64,000 bases of DNA from Rhynchopus sp. YZ270_cl-10 (lineage: Eukaryota > Euglenozoa > Diplonemea > Diplonemida > Diplonemidae): assembly GCA_964035575.1 (NCBI GenBank), contig OZ037905.1, forward strand, positions 459,001-523,000, read 5' to 3'. The notes beneath the pieces were generated by a model. The model made no database searches. It saw only the letters and a list, made by a program, of their open reading frames with translations, and had not been told where the DNA came from. Position numbers and translations under genes: made by a program. This document shows, in pieces, positions 31,815 to 43,273 of this stretch (positions within the stretch are counted from its first letter, which is position 1; every line of letters begins with the position of its first letter).

Positions 31815-32912
31815 TCAAGACAGGTGTGAGATGTCAACAATCTCAACACCCTTATCCCCTGCGTACATCATCATACCACCACAGCTGCTGATTGCAAGAC
31901 CGTAATTGTCGTCGACACCAACGTCACGGTGCAAGAGTTGCTTCCCTGTTGAGATGGACCACAACCACAATATGTGAGAAGTGTAGAGAGCAACAGTGTC
32001 GTTGGACAGTGCAACATCTGTCCAGCTTTTTCCTGAGTTGTGTACAGAGAAGTCATCAAATACACATTCACCTGTTTCGATGTTCCAGACACGCACACAG
32101 ATGTCTGTACACGCTGCAATGAAACGCTGGTTTGGCGACAGTGCAACATAATTAACAACAGAAGGGCATGTCAGAACAAGCACCTCCACCCCTGTCGTGT
32201 AGTCCCAGATGGTCACATCTTTGCTGTTGTTGCCAAACATCACCACCTTGTCGCCTGTCACAACCATCACGTGCAAGCACACAATGTGGCTCCATTCATG
32301 CACAACAACGCCTGTTGCAATGTCCCACACCTGCAAACCCTTGCTTCTGCACCACGACAACAGCTTTGTTCCACAGGGTGACCATGCTGTGGCCCTCCTC
32401 TCATCACCTTCATCTCCAAAGGAGTGCTTCAATGCACCTGTCTTCACGTCATGAACTTCAGCACACTTCGTGTCCTTGTTGACACATGAGATCCACTCAC
32501 TGCAAGGTGAGAAGGATGGGTTAGAATAATCGTCGCAAGGCAGGTGACACAAAAACTCATGTGTTTCCGTGTCGAAGATGGACAGAACATCATCGCGACC
32601 CATCACAGCAAGGTACCTGTCACACGGGGAGAGTGTGAGGGAGTATGTGTCCTCCGAACCTTGTATCACCCCAGGAGTGATGTTGGCACCAGTGTAGTAC
32701 AGCTCAACGGCACATCCCTCATCCATCGCCGTGTCGCAGATGCGCAAGTCGTCGTTGCCGATGTCGCCACCGCCTCTCATCCGCACACCAACATGCCGAG
32801 CACGTGGCACGCCAAGCTCCGCAACAAGCTTCCCCTTCACCTGTGCAAGGGTGGCGCTCCTGTCCACTTCTATCACACAGCTTGCAGACTCGAAGTGTCC
32901 TGTGATGTCCAT
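31815..32912 (-). CDS. UBL-WD40 family protein, copy G
   Basis: 365 codons, the first gene of the five-gene array. The UBL has TAMDEGC as in copies D and H. Blade 5/6 has an insertion (DDFSVHNSGKSW) in the same place as copy D but with different residues. The patches are IQGSEDTYS, MGRDDV, CDDYSNP, VNKDTK, TDICVR, SHILWL and DVGVDDN. The upstream conserved block is cut short at about 32945 by unrelated A/T-rich DNA. Confidence 0.85.
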   Translation of the reverse strand: MDITGHFESASCVIEVDRSATLAQVKGKLVAELGVPRARHVGVRMRGGGDIGNDDLRICDTAMDEGCAVELYYTGANITPGVIQGSEDTYSLTLSPCDRYLAVMGRDDVLSIFDTETHEFLCHLPCDDYSNPSFSPCSEWISCVNKDTKCAEVHDVKTGALKHSFGDEGDERRATAWSPCGTKLLSWCRSKGLQVWDIATGVVVHEWSHIVCLHVMVVTGDKVVMFGNNSKDVTIWDYTTGVEVLVLTCPSVVNYVALSPNQRFIAACTDICVRVWNIETGECVFDDFSVHNSGKSWTDVALSNDTVALYTSHILWLWSISTGKQLLHRDVGVDDNYGLAISSCGGMMMYAGDKGVEIVDISHLS

Positions 32913-33237
32913 GTTCAGGGGGTGTAACTCTGTTCTGTGGGGACAGGTGTATGAGGTATGTGGTGCTGTGGGATATTTCTGACCAGATGGATGAAAAGGT
33001 TCGTCTTCAAAAGAAAAGTTTTTTTTGTTTTCTTTTTAAATTTTTCTTTTATTTTTTTTTTTTTAGTTTGCAAACAAAGGTGGAGGACGAACGGTCCTCG
33101 GTGTCGCGCACACACACACACATCTGAACAAGGGGAGCAATCATTATTGCCGAGGCGGGTGAGGCTACAAATACACAAAACACACTCCCTGCCCTCACAC
33201 CACCTCAATTATCACGCCACCACACGCTGCCGCTATT

Positions 33238-34961
33238 TCATCTCCTCTGTATTGGCGTCCGCTCAGGTGCCACCTCAGTTTCTTCCAGGTTCTCGTCGTC
33301 CTCTTGCTCTGACTGCTGCTCTGCAGTGTTAACGAACTGCCCTTCTGAGGTGAGCACGTAGTGCCGCAGGGGGTCTTCCCAAAGAGAAGCGTTCAGGCCG
33401 ACATGCTGAAGAAGTGATGTGTACAAAAAAGATCAGTTTATAAGATGATCCTAAGCCTCTCGTGCTTAGTCACCTTATCATATTCGTTATCGCACAGCAT
33501 CAGCTGCGCTGGCTTCTACAGAAAGATATGTCAGTAACAATCTAATACCATAGATGCATTGGCAACTTTATGTGTCAAAAAAACATTCTGCACTTAGGGG
33601 GAACTGTGTAGAAGTCTACACTCCCGACAGAAGTGAAATGGGGAGTAGGGGAAGTGGGGAAGTGCACGTACCTGTAACAGCAAAGTCGTCTGTAGTGCCA
33701 AGAGCTCCTCAAGGGCAATGTGCCCTCCATCCCAAAACATCCCCATCTTGCCGCACCGCACAGCCAAGGGGTCTGATGGGTTCAATATCCCAGAGGAAAT
33801 GCCCGATTCGGACAGTGCCGACGCAATTGCGACCATGGAATGGGTCTTGGAAAGAACGATGGGCATCATGGTGTCTGTGTGGCGTTCCTGCAAGACATGA
33901 AGGAACGGCGTGTGGTTGTCGACCTTCGCAAATGTGGGCAGCGAGATGACAATCGCCTCGAAGGGTGCCGTGTCCCTGCCCTTCTTGCGCCCACCCTTGC
34001 GCACGGCACCCCCGCACATTGCCTGCACCTCATCAAGCAGTGTGGATGCCCACATCTCTGCCACACCGGAGTACTTTCCTTTGAAGGCACCACAGCCTAT
34101 CGCACACAGCACAGGAACGGATACGGAGCGTGACTTCATGACCAGCAGCACATGCCGCCAGATGGAACGCATCGTGGCGCGTGTTTCTGCGGTTTGTATG
34201 CGTCCTTGTTTCACAAAGGCACGCTTGTCAGCGGGGCTGTACATAAAATTGATGCCCGGGATGGACACACATAGGTACGTGTTGTTGCTGTTTTGAAGCG
34301 TGCGGAAGGAGTTGTTGAAGACAGAGAGCACGTCCCCCGAGACCGCGACGTAGTGCGCAGCGGACTCCTCGCCTGCGCTGAGCTTCTCGCGTGGGAGGAA
34401 GAGGGGCGGCGCTACCTTGCCCTCGATGTAGCTGATGGACGCGGAGCGTTGCAGGTCGCGGATGGTGTCCTTGTGGATGACGAAGTCTTTTATATTAAAA
34501 ATGTCTTGCGAGTCGTTGACGAGGTCCGGCTTGATCGTGATTTTGCAGGAACGCGAGCCGTCTTCGTCGGGTTCGCGCCCGAGGGTTTTCAGGAAGAGGC
34601 GGACGGGACCTCGCATGCGTGCTGCGGCGGTTTCGAGCTTGAGGTTTTCGATGCGTGGGACTTTGTCGAGGATCTGGAGGATGAGGGGGTTCAGCGTGCC
34701 GAAGACGGAGACACTGCTTTCTGAGGGGGTGCAGGGCGGGCTCCCTACCCCTGCCGACGGGGACAGCGGTGTTTTTGGTGTCGCCGGCGACGACAACGGC
34801 GACGAATGCTTCACGCGCATCCGCTTCCGGCGTGGCGCCGCATTGGAACGCTGTCTCTCCAGGTCCGTGTTCGACTCCGTGTCCGACGGCGTCGGTCCAT
34901 CGTACGCTGTATCCACAGAACCTTCATCCGACACTTCCCGCCGCCGTTTCCCTGGCATCAA
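33238..34961 (-). CDS. Macro-domain-like nuclear protein
   Basis: Exons 34961-33672, 33515-33474 and 33405-33238, all phase 0, give 499 residues. The N-terminal 75 residues are basic and Ser/Pro-rich with KRRRE and RRKRMR, plausible nuclear signals. The region from about 200 reads VSIPGINFMYSPADKR, then VLCAIGCGAFKGKYSGVAE, then LLDEVQ. This resembles the conserved loops of macro/PARG-type folds, where the G.GAF.G loop binds ADP-ribose. A later conserved-looking part is PSDPLAVRCGKMGMFWDGGH. The C-terminal tail is acidic. Exon 2 is only 42 nt. The second intron (33473-33406) is a copy of the hairpin module; if it is retained, the frame runs eleven codons into the module and stops. Assignment to the macro class is by motif only. 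Confidence 0.5.
33434..33474 (-). repeat. Hairpin module copy coinciding with an intron
   Basis: A perfect-consensus copy that begins at the GTGACT donor of the 68-nt intron 33473-33406 in the macro-like gene. Both flanking exons are phase 0 and give a continuous protein-like frame (NEYDK | HVGLNASLW). Confidence 0.75.
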
Positions 34962-35754
34962 ATGGACAGAGGGGAGAGAGGGGTGTGTATGTTACTGTTA
35001 GATGACGTGTGTGGAATATGGGTGTAGTGCGTCTTCGGCAGAGAGAGGCAAGTTTCAGGACCAGATGACGGAAGACCCCCTGACGCGATGTCCTAGGGGT
35101 TATCGGATTTAATTGTCAAAATCTCTTTGTTTTTTCTAAGGGTAGTAAGATAGAGTGTGACGGCAAAATCAAAAAACTGTGGTATCGTTTTGTTGTATTT
35201 TTCGCTGTTGTGCGAGGGATGGGAAAAAAAAACAAAATAGTAGTTTAGTACTGAATAAAAAAAAAAAAAATACAATTTTGCAGGCACGCACCTTCCGTCA
35301 ATTCTATTTCCTCTTTGCCAATACTTTGGTGATTTAAAAAAAATCTTTGAAAAACTAATTTGTTGTTTCCCCACTCTAGACTAGTGGGGGGGCTGAGTTC
35401 CTTTTCCCCCAATTTTTTTCGCACCGTTTGCACTGAGGCATTCAGATACGATGAAGTGCGCAAAGCACGAAAACCGTGCCGAAACAGGCGAAACAAGGGC
35501 CAATTTATGCTAAAACGCCCTTTTTCAGCCACAACGAAAAAAGAAAAAGAAAAAGAAAAAAAGATATGTGCTAAAACGCAGCTCGGTCGCTCATGCAAAG
35601 GGACGTGAGTGATCCGTACCGTAAGAGAACGGAGGCGGTTCACCGCCGCTCGGCAAGCCACGCAACCTCTTTATACCCCCCAGCCGAAACGGCCCGCTAT
35701 GAATTTGCACGATAGCTACAAACTAAAAAATATATCTATGTGTCTGCCGATTCA
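34962..35754. other. Intergenic; family 2 repeat only
   Basis: Apart from the repeat at 35574-35660 and A/T homopolymers I see no exon. Confidence 0.5.
35574..35660 (-). repeat. Dispersed repeat family 2
   Basis: On the minus strand: TTACGGTACGGATC, then CCTTTGCATGAGC, then GACCGAGCTG, GTTTTA and a long pyrimidine run. Relatives lie at 55738-55815 (inside a kinase intron), 44130-44185 (partial) and 13024-13085. All have the same orientation. Confidence 0.65.
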
Positions 35755-37331
35755 CTAATTCACTTCATCCTCCGATGGTGTTTGCTCGAACAAGTCAAGG
35801 TTTGGCGGCGGATCGCCAATGTGCGGGGTCTCCTGGATGGTCGGGTTCCAGTTGATGTTCAGCTCCGTGAGGTTCAAGTTGTCTACATCTTGCTTCCCAA
35901 CTGGGGTGAACGGGTTTTCCCCGTAGTCCTGAATCAAACGCAGGGAGCTCAGCACAATCTGTTTTTTTTTTTTTTTTGTGTGTTTTTTGGTACAATACAA
36001 AACAAAGCGAAGCTTCACCTCCGACTGACCCAGATGAAAGCCCAAATACTTTCCAACAGGTTTAAAAAAACCAAAACCAACGGGAACCTTTGTCCTGACT
36101 CTTCCTCTTTAAAGCTACATACCGCCATGAACGCGCAGGCATAATACGCACTCCAATGCCCATTCAACTCCCCGAGGTATGCCCAGTACGGCGCCATGAG
36201 ACTGGGCACTGTGAAGGTGAGGATTTTGGTGAAACTTCTGATGGAGGTCGGGCTGCGGTACTCGCGGATCCCGCGGAGCTTTTCCCAGGCTTGCAACATG
36301 AAGAACGTCCAGTGGATCGGACGGGTGAGGATCGGGGCCTGCACAGGGAAGTACCCAAGGTTGGTCTTAGCAGCAGCCAACGATGCCATCCGCAGGCGCT
36401 CATTCGCAAAGGACACTTCCTTGAAAGCATACGAGATGCGCCGCAGCATCTCATTCCGCCCTGCAACACGCCCCTGCTTCCCAGGCATGTCAGAGTCAAT
36501 CGCGTACTGCGTATCCGTTGTCGAAAGGTAAACACTAATCTCTTTGAAAAGAACCTGCAGGGTCGTGTACGTATGTTCCAGATGCCACTTCCCATACGCA
36601 ATGTTGTGCTGCTTCAACCTCTCTGTGTGCCGCTTCAACTTGCGCTCCGGAAGTTCACACAGCTTCGGGTCAACAAGCTTGGCAGCCCATTCTTGGTGAA
36701 GCAAAAACCATGCGACGCTAGAGGACTTCAATATCGCAAGGTCGTCCAGCGCTCTTTCACGCCTCTGATAGGTCGCGTTAATCGAGAAGGCAAGCGGGAA
36801 GACCAACACCGTAATGAAGATGGCGGGGTGCAGCTGCACATCTCCACCATAGTGCAGACAGAGGGCCGTCGCACCCTCTGCAAGCAGCAGCGTGGTGAGG
36901 GTCCCCCAGGAGAGAAGAAGACGGGCTACGTTCTGTGCGTGAAACCAGGCACGCTGACGTTGCTGCAGATCACAACACCCTGTGAACATTGGGGGGACGT
37001 GACCCACTGCGGGCGCTGTAAACTGGTATGCCGGTGAGAAAGGGGTGTGCATATCAAACTCTCCAGTGATGGGCAAACGATCCCAGTCCAGATCCGAGCA
37101 CGCTGACGACGCAATGTCGACAGCATTCGCACCAAGGTACACACTGCGCAGACTACCCGCAGGCGAAGGCGGTGGTGTCGGACGGCGCGGAAGCGGAGGC
37201 AATTCACACGCAGGCTCACGTCGCGACGACGCACTCAACGGAGGAGACGCCTTAGGATGCATTGGGGGTGTCGCAGTCGCAGCCCCTTTTGCCACTTCAG
37301 ATCCTTTCTCAGAACTACTCGTCATTTCCAT
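35755..37331 (-). CDS. Bestrophin-like (RFP-TM/UPF0187) anion-channel family protein
   Basis: Exons 37331-36123 and 35958-35755, both junctions phase 0 (GTATGT..AAACAG), give 470 residues. The first 130 residues are Pro/Ser-rich and cytosolic. Hydrophobic segments follow at about 175-200, 205-225, 350-370 and 395-410. Marker motifs are VFPLAFSINATYQRRERAL after the first pair and QDYGENPF after the last, the latter like the LE(D/N)PF element of bestrophin-like channels. Such proteins form pentameric chloride/bicarbonate channels; in algae some sit in thylakoids or the plasma membrane. A longer frame to 37472 exists, but upstream codons are low complexity, so I use the ATG at 37331. Confidence 0.7.
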
Positions 37332-37459
37332 ATTTGTTTCCCTGTTAATTTTTTTTTTTTGAGATTTTTTTTTTGAAAAAAACGAATGCAAAAAAGAAAA
37401 TGCCCTTTTTTTTACCCAAAAATCCCAAAAAAAAAAACCCCTCCCCCTCCCCCTCCCCG

Positions 37460-38032
37460 TTAGTCGCTCCATTGCGTAGCCTGACTCTTCCCCGGGAAAA
37501 ATGTAAGTTTGAACGCCTGCTGGCCACCAGGTTTGAGGTAGGAGACCTCGTTGTCTCGCTCGGGTCGGTGGCGGTATTGGCCGGGGAACTCTGGGCGGGT
37601 GGGGTGCTCGGAGTAGTCTCGCGTCACGTTGTGGAAGTTTTGTTGGTCCGCGGGACGGAGAACGTCGGCGACTGCGGCGCTGCCGTAGGTGTCTGCGATG
37701 AGCGACATTTCCTCCTCAAGGATGAGCTTCTCGTAGGAGAGGTAGTCGCAAAGAATGCTTTTCATCTCCCCCGCCCACTCCACGTTGTAGAGGTTCTTCT
37801 TCCCTTGTGTGCGCGACTTCTTGTATCCAAAGTCACGCACCCGCCTTCTCCACCGGAACAGCGCCTGCCCCTCCTGGTCCATCAGCTTCGTAGTCACCGC
37901 GTTCCCAATACCAGGCAAGTTCTTCTCCCCAATTCTATGATGAAACATCGGCAAATTGTATTTGTTGCTCTGATACGGAACCGTAGCGCCCTGAACCCTC
38001 CATGCTACACCTCGTGCAAGATGGTTACTCAT
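37460..38032 (-). CDS. Unrecognised 190-residue protein
   Basis: A single exon with ATG at 38032. The protein is basic in the first half (WRRRVRDFGYKKS) and Tyr/Pro/Arg-rich in the second (EHPTRPEFPGQYRHRPER). There are no membrane segments and no motif I know. The stop at 37460 is 128 nt upstream of the bestrophin-like start on the same strand. Codon use and the absence of low-complexity sequence make it a credible gene. The N-terminal SNHLARGVAWRVQG could be a targeting sequence. Confidence 0.65.
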   Translation of the reverse strand: MSNHLARGVAWRVQGATVPYQSNKYNLPMFHHRIGEKNLPGIGNAVTTKLMDQEGQALFRWRRRVRDFGYKKSRTQGKKNLYNVEWAGEMKSILCDYLSYEKLILEEEMSLIADTYGSAAVADVLRPADQQNFHNVTRDYSEHPTRPEFPGQYRHRPERDNEVSYLKPGGQQAFKLTFFPGKSQATQWSD

Positions 38033-38310
38033 TTAATATAAATGGGGAACAAAAAAAACCCCCCCTTCGTACGTCTGAAGATATGGTGGGAGGGAGGGAG
38101 GGAGGAAGGAAGGAAAGGGAAAAATTGGGGGAAGGATGCTCAAATTATCGAAGTATGTGCACAATGTACCCTTTTTTTGTTGTTGGTCATAGCTGTGACG
38201 CTTTTAATAAATGACTGTGTGGATGGGTGATGGGGGATGGTGTTAAATAAACGAACTGCGTATTCAACTCTAAATTACGTGTCAAGATATCATTAAAAAA
38301 AGGAGCGATC

Positions 38311-38667
38311 TTGCGATATTCTGAATGTATAAAATACACCAGAATACGTAATACAGCTCAAGGGTGGGTGGGAGGGGGACAGCCATTCATATACGTGGAA
38401 ACGTATAGACCTGGAAAGGTAATCACAAGAGTACCGGACATAATTGATCTCCCACAGGGAGTCTTTGAACGGTCTCTTTTTGTTTGTATCGACAATAGCC
38501 TACTGGAGGACGCAGGTGGTCGGGACGCTTACTTTGTTAAGGTGGGGAGCAAAAAAAAAGTTAGTAATGTGTATGAACACACAACAGTGAACCACATCGT
38601 GGCAGACACATCGGCGTTTGCGCTTCACCAGTGCCTTTCAATGGGGGTGGGTGTAGCAAAATGTTAA
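38311..38667 (+). CDS. Weak plus-strand open frame of 118 codons
   Basis: The middle part (PFIYVETYRPGKVITRVPD and following) looks protein-like, but it has no recognised domain, ends in low-complexity codons and lies in the 3' flank of the channel gene on the other strand. It may be chance. Confidence 0.2.
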   Translation: MRYSECIKYTRIRNTAQGWVGGGQPFIYVETYRPGKVITRVPDIIDLPQGVFERSLFVCIDNSLLEDAGGRDAYFVKVGSKKKVSNVYEHTTVNHIVADTSAFALHQCLSMGVGVAKC

Positions 38668-38730
38668 TTTTGCTTTCACTCCATCCCATCAATGTGGCTA
38701 TCATGTTCAGAAACGCAAATCAAAAAAGTC

Positions 38731-41700
38731 TTATCGAGGTGATTCTGTCAGGTCGCTGTGCCGTGGGGATGAAGAACGTCCGGTTGGTTCTGGAACATTT
38801 TCGGACAGCACAAAACTCGGGTTCGAAGTCAGGGCGGTGTTCTCCGCCCGGAAGCTGTGCGATGTGGAGAGACGCTGGCTGCTTTCGTACACGACAGATA
38901 AATCGGACTTCTTTCTCGTTGGACCGCGGACCGGGACAAGCATCTCTTGTCGTAGGGGGACTGTGGACTGTTGCAGGCGCAGCTGTGCTGCACCGGCGGT
39001 GGCATTCTTTGGGCTTGCCGCTTGCTTTGTTTTGAACGTGTTGACCGCAGAACGGAGGGTCCGGTTCGGCAGCTTCGACTCCAACGCGGAGAGCACCTTA
39101 GCCAGTGTTATGGGGTCGTCGAGGATCTCATCTGGGTCCCGATTTCGCTCCCCTCCAGCCTCCTCGACCTTTTGTGCCGACATGTTGGACAAGCTTCGCA
39201 TGATGCGTGGGCTCACACTCGGCTTCTTCTGAACCAGCTCTGATGATAATTCGGCATGGGCTGGTTCGACGGACTGTGGTGGGTGTGGAGAGTGTGGAGA
39301 GTGTGGAGAGTATGGAGAGTGTGGAGTATGTGGGGGCTATGCATCATACCAAAGACAGAACAGGAGCGTCTTCAATATCTTCAGACCCATCGCTGCTTAC
39401 AAACTCATCAAGGTTGAAGCAGCCGTCCTTGACTGCAGCCGGGTGCTTCATGGTCTGTATTCTGTTCAGCGGTGCCCCCTCGGGGCCTTCTGCGTCGGGG
39501 TCTGTTACGTTGATCTGCGGCGCCTTCGAGAGGAAGGCATGCGAGCTCTTGTCTGCAGTGGGGTCATGCCCAAGCGCCCTGATGCGACGGTCCACCTCCT
39601 CGGTGATGCTTTTTGCAAAGACGCTGTCTGGGTGCTCGTTGACAAGCCCTAGGAAGTTGTCCTTTGTGAGCATAAAAAGGTCGCACACAGTCACAGTGCG
39701 TACAGCTGCAGTCCTCCTGCTCTCCCGCAGGATCGCAATCTCGCCGAACCAGGACCCATCCCTCAGAAGCACAATCTGCTTGAAGGTGTTCCCCGCTCGG
39801 ATCAGCACCTCCACGGCACCCGAAGAAATGAAGAACATCTCCTTCCCTACCTCGTCAATCTCGATGATCGTTGTGTCCGGCTCCAGGAGCAGACGGTTCA
39901 GCTTTCCTGCCAGCTTCTCGAGAATATACTCTTCCGCCTTTTTGAACATCGGAACCTGCCGAAGAAGCTTCAATTTGACCTGCACTCCGATCTTCATTTG
40001 CATATACGGCGGGAACAGATTCAAAATCTCCGTAAAATTCGACGACGCACCGTCACCAAAGATAAACGGGTAAATGCAAAACGCCTCCTTCTGCACAGAT
40101 AGCGGGACCTCATATCGGTTCATCAAGGACAACAGCATGGATCGCATGTGCTTTTGCTTCTGCTCCACGTGGTCTTGGCTCATGAAGTAGACCGAGATAT
40201 TCCCCAAAAACCACCCATAAAACCCTGACCCGACAAACATCAGCACGATCGAGAGAATCTGCATTTTCGTTGTGGTATTGTCTTCGAGGTCGCCGTACCC
40301 TACCGACGTTGTGGTCTGCACCGCCCAATACAGCGAATCTACGTAATGCGACCAGTTTTCGTTCTTTTCTTTCACCGCCATATGAATACATGCTGAGACA
40401 TGGTGAAGGAAGAAAATCCAGACAACCGCGATCGATGGGGAATAGCGTCGGTCATACAGTGGATTCGACGTTCCAAACAAAGAGAAGGAGCGAACCAACT
40501 TCAGGACCCGCACCAACTGACATATCCTGAACCCCAACACCTCCCCTGATGCCAAGCATATAAGGTCTACTGGGAAGCCTACTGCAAAGTCAAAGGGCAT
40601 CCAATGGCGGATGTAGTACTGTATGGTCGCGGGGCGGTCGTCGTCGATGAGGGTCCAGGCAATGAGGCGGGCGCGATTGAAGTTGATGCCAATGAAGATG
40701 AAGTAGATCAGCGTGGCGGTGCAGGTGAAGGCGATTTCGAAGGGGGTGGGGTGGGTCTGGAAGCGGTATGTCGCGGCGTCGTAGGTCGCAAAGATTGCCT
40801 CCCACGCAGAGAACAGCAAGACAAGCCCCTCCAACAGCGTCACCTCCAAGGACTCCGGAAGCAGCAAACACGGAGGCCCCAACGCCCTCTGACTGCTTGC
40901 CGCATACAGCCGCGACCCCCCCTCCGCTGCGCAGTTCTCTTCACTCTCTTCGTACTCCTCTTCCTCTTCCACCAGCTCCTCCTCTTCCTCCTCGCTGACG
41001 TTGTCGTGTACGGTAGGAAGACCGATGCACACCTTCTTGCTCGGGTCTGAGGCAACGGCCTCAGCCTGCAGCAGGTTGATGCTTGATTGGGGGCAGAGGG
41101 TGTTGGTTGGGACACCTGGTACACCTGGTACACCCAATCGGCTTGCATCGTTTTCAGAGTCGGTGCGGAAGAGCTGTGCGGACTCAAGCGAGGACCCCAT
41201 CACGGAGGAGTGTAGCTGATCTGTCTCGTTGTCGACCTTGTTGGTCTGTACAACGCGTTTGTTTGGACCACCACGCTTCTTCTTCCGTCCCGGACCGTGA
41301 CGGACCTTCTCGAGGTCTGTCGGCATTTTCCAAATCCTTTGATTGTCCCACGACCACGATTCGCGTGTATCCCCCGCAACAACACTCCCCTGTGCAGAAG
41401 CCTCAGACGCAGACCCCATCGAATCGCACCGTCCCTTAAGCAAACCCATAATCACCTCGATGTTCCGTTCCATGTTGGCAATGCGGCTCCGAGTGTTTTG
41501 GTCGAAGGTCAGGCTGCCTCTCTGCAAGGGGAATATGTGTGGCAAAAATGTTGCAAAATAATGCCTCTCAGCTTTCCAAAGAATAAACACACTAAGAGAT
41601 CATAAGACGTTCAAACGATACAAATAATGAACACCTCGTCGTCTTTTGTTTAGTTGCTACCCACGTCAAATACGCTAAAAAAAATGAACTAAACATCTGA

Positions 41701-42069
41701 CAATGCAACGAGGACCAATCAACCTCGCTAAGGCCAGATCAGGCGTCTCGGGAATACTTACGTTTTTAAGTACGCCTCAGCCACGACTCAGATACATTTT
41801 TTCAGCCATTTTTCAGGCGTTTTCTTGCATTGCATGAAATATATAAAATGGGTACATACCCTCGTCGGGGATTTGGGTGTTCTGAAGGGGGCTGAGGACA
41901 GCTGGCTGCAGAAGGACTCACCAGCAGGGTCCACCTCTGCGCTTGAGGAAATGTGCTGACCACGCGGGCTGCCTACCTGCTTCGCCGGCTCGAAGAGTAC
42001 GCCGCCATCCTCCACAGGCGCAGCACCTTCTCCAGGGTCACCTGCGAACATCGTTGGTGATCGACTCAT
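38731..42069 (-). CDS. Cyclic-nucleotide-gated voltage-sensor K+ channel
   Basis: Exons 42069-41860, 41521-39350 and 39228-38731 join in phase 0 to give 959 residues. The cytosolic N-terminus (about 1-290) has an acidic EEEEELVEEEEE stretch. S1-S6 follow, with a basic S4 (CQLVRVLKLVRSFSLF) and the pore WAVQTTTSVGYGD, whose GYG filter predicts K+ selectivity. A C-linker leads to a cNMP-binding fold (GAVEVLIRAGNTF, then SWFGEIAILRESRRTAAVRT with the phosphate-binding FGE and RT residues). Architecture matches KCNH/HCN/plant Shaker-type channels. Exon 3 adds a Ser-rich tail of 165 residues. The intron before it has a 9-bp tandem repeat (gtgtggaga, 39286-39330). Confidence 0.88.
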
Positions 42070-42243
42070 CTAAACACCTGCCATGGACGGAGACACACCC
42101 TCCTTTATGCAAAGAGAACAACAGAAGGTTACTGTACAGCACAGCTACGCGATCAAAAAAAAAAAAAAAAAATAGCAACGTTTTCTCACTATGGCCCCCG
42201 CTATAGGGGTGTATTGTGTCCGGTATGGGTTGCAAACATAAAA

Positions 42244-42288
42244 TTTTTATAAGATGAACCTAAGCCTCTTGTATTGCTTTTAGTCAAT
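42244..42288 (-). repeat. Hairpin module, diverged copy
   Basis: It has GAGGCTTAGG and TCATCTTATAA, but the left arm is disrupted (attgactaaaagc). It lies 175 nt upstream of the channel's start codon. Confidence 0.55.
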
Positions 42289-42565
42289 AAAAACGCGCCT
42301 GTTGTGTGATGGAGGGGGGGATAGGAGAGAGGAGAAGAAGGGCAGGGAGAAGCAAAGCAAAAGATGCGACCTTTTTTGCAGGGATATTGTGAGGCAAGAT
42401 AAAAGCAGTTTTTTCCCCCCCTCTCGGCGTGGTATTCAAAAAAAAAAGGGGGTTGGGAAACGTGGTGTCAACTCTTAATCTTCAATGAATAAGTAGATTC
42501 ATTTTGTTCTCCCAATCGCGGAGCTCATCTATCTTTTCTACAATAACACAAAAAAAAAGGGGGAA

Positions 42566-42607
42566 AAGTTTATAAGATGACCCTAAGCCTCTCGCGCTTA
42601 GTCACCT
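42566..42607 (-). repeat. Hairpin module copy
   Basis: Consensus arms with loop GCGAGAG. It is preceded on the minus strand by ttttttaag and followed by CTTTTC and a T-run ending TTGTAG, so it has intron-like layout. Confidence 0.7.
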
Positions 42608-42625
42608 TAAAAAAAATGTGTTAAC

Positions 42626-42672
42626 ATAAGATACACTGAAATGAGTCCGAGCCTTTGTGTACTTAGTCATCT
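42626..42672 (-). repeat. Hairpin module, diverged copy
   Basis: The right arm reads GGCTCGGACTCAT and the left arm GATGACTAAGT. It sits 20 nt from the preceding copy, in the same orientation. Confidence 0.45.
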
Positions 42673-43229
42673 GGAAAATGGTGTGAAAAGGAATAGACAC
42701 AACGGCAAAAGCACTTCCGAACATCTTTTAAAATATCATTGACTTTTTTAAAAAGGATTGTCGTGTTAACCGTCTACCCTCTCTGTGATGACCTCATTAC
42801 CCCACCACCTCCCCCATTGTTTTTTGCACTGCATGAAAACCGTCTGAAGTGACAGTTTTATTTTGGAGATTCGCAGACAACCCCAATAAAATATTTTTGG
42901 GGGAGAAAAAAAAAAGTGAAGTTATTAATGCACCTCCGACTGACCCACATACGATGCCAGCTGGATGAAAGCACAAAAAAAAAAAAAAAAAAGTGTGGGC
43001 GAGAAGAAAAGATATGCCCTCGAGACATGCATTGACCCATCGCTTGACAACACCCCGTGGGTTTTTTGTGCAACTCAAAATGTCCCCCAAGTAGGAAAAT
43101 CTAACAGTGTATTTAATATTACACTTCCTATGTCCTCTAAAACTGCACGGCCAAACAGAAAGAAGTATTTCAGTTACCTTCTTTTCCGACGAAAAGAAGG
43201 TATACGAAACAGTTCTTTACAAAGAAGAA

Positions 43230-43273
43230 AAGTTTATAAGATGACCCTAAGCCTCTCTGTGCTTAGGCACCTT
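43230..43273 (-). repeat. Hairpin module copy
   Basis: Minus strand AAGGTGCCTAAGC, with one change in the left arm and two extra loop bases, then GCTTAGGGTCATC, TTATAAACTTTTC and a pyrimidine run ending taaag. Confidence 0.65.

Noticed and set aside
36088-36122. A 35-nt mini-intron in the bestrophin-like gene
   Set aside because: A single 164-nt intron (36122-35959) joins phase 0 to phase 0 and gives the expected last membrane helix and ENPF motif.
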